Of a stretch of 64,000 nucleotides of DNA, positions 63,713 through 64,000 are shown piece after piece; positions within the stretch are counted from its first letter, which is position 1; each line of letters begins with the position of its first letter. Below the pieces are notes generated by a model that had not been told where the DNA came from, did not search any database, and saw only the letters and a program-made list of their open reading frames with translations. Origin of the DNA: Bolinopsis microptera (lineage: Eukaryota > Ctenophora > Tentaculata > Lobata > Bolinopsidae); assembly GCF_026151205.1 (NCBI RefSeq), contig NC_087081.1, forward strand, positions 17,840,859 to 17,904,858, written 5' to 3'. Position numbers and translations under genes: made by a program.

Positions 63713-64000
63713 AATGCCTCCAGTCTATGGTATGGAGCGGTTCCATTTCGAACAATGTTTTACCTGGGGACCTCAGTAAACAATGTTCAGAAGCAAAAAC
63801 AATCGCCATTTATTGCTGTGGTCAAAATAAGGCGTTATCCTTACTTCTATCATTCACAATCAGCCAATGGCAACATTCCATCCATACAACAACATTAATA
63901 ATTCATCATGATGATGTCAATCTTTAAGTCTCGAATTAGAAACTACTGCTGGCTGCTCTGCTTATTCGTTTAAACTAAACTTCCTTTAATCAGGTTGATC
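63713..64000. other. No feature supported
   Basis: A 102-codon frame begins inside the G/C-tract element and runs out of it, so it is not credible as a gene. Nothing else is seen up to the window edge. Confidence 0.3.

Overview
The window looks like nuclear DNA of a metazoan, most likely a marine invertebrate; a cnidarian is plausible but not proven. It is AT-rich, has GT-AG introns, carries short TTAGGG-type runs, and is crowded with non-LTR retrotransposons (LINEs), cut-and-paste transposon derivatives and tandem arrays. I see no bacterial operon structure, rRNA, tRNA or CRISPR.

Layout. 0-8 kb is nested mobile DNA: a LINE 3' end (1-417), a 5'-truncated LINE joined to its tail (418-1732), a 1.11 kb element with CACAGTG termini and a 5-bp target duplication (1742-2851), a 1.1 kb retroposon with a 15-bp duplication (4071-5176), a frameshifted coding remnant (5768-6419) and MITEs. 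9.0-14.6 kb holds a LINE of CR1 type with both ORFs open: PHD finger plus SGNH esterase in ORF1; PHD finger, endonuclease and reverse transcriptase in ORF2. 15-20.9 kb has LINE remnants and a 2.1 kb array of a 22-bp unit.

20.9-55.7 kb appears to hold one host gene on the + strand, read from splice sites with compatible phases: exons at 20921-21011, 21237-21337, 21516-21626, 21779-21895, 22757-22919 and 35946-36208, then a damaged exon near 53098-53212 and a terminal exon ending at 55708. I do not recognise the protein firmly; one exon has a PYTLKEY...GGLGPD segment that reminds me of ciliary proteins such as JHY. Its introns have absorbed most of the other features: a 2.9 kb antisense LINE 15 bp past a splice donor, arrays of 20, 40, 56 and 65 bp units, a G/C-tract-ended transposon, a LINE ORF1 remnant enlarged by a 33-bp array and split by a second LINE, and an array of CRE/E-box-like 20-mers.

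About 40.45-53.9 kb is visibly corrupted: homopolymers are inflated, bases copy their neighbours, and tandem units that are recognisable are scrambled. I read it as an error-rich gap-fill or low-quality consensus, and little inside it should be trusted base by base.

54-64 kb is again transposon-rich: MITEs with clear target duplications, a foldback element, a LINE 3' end of the family seen at position 1, a mariner-type MITE with 34-bp inverted repeats, and a 1.5 kb element with G/C-tract termini. The best leads are the host gene with about 22 tandem splice donors, the compensatory 3' hairpin shared by two LINE copies, and the RAG/Transib-like element ends.
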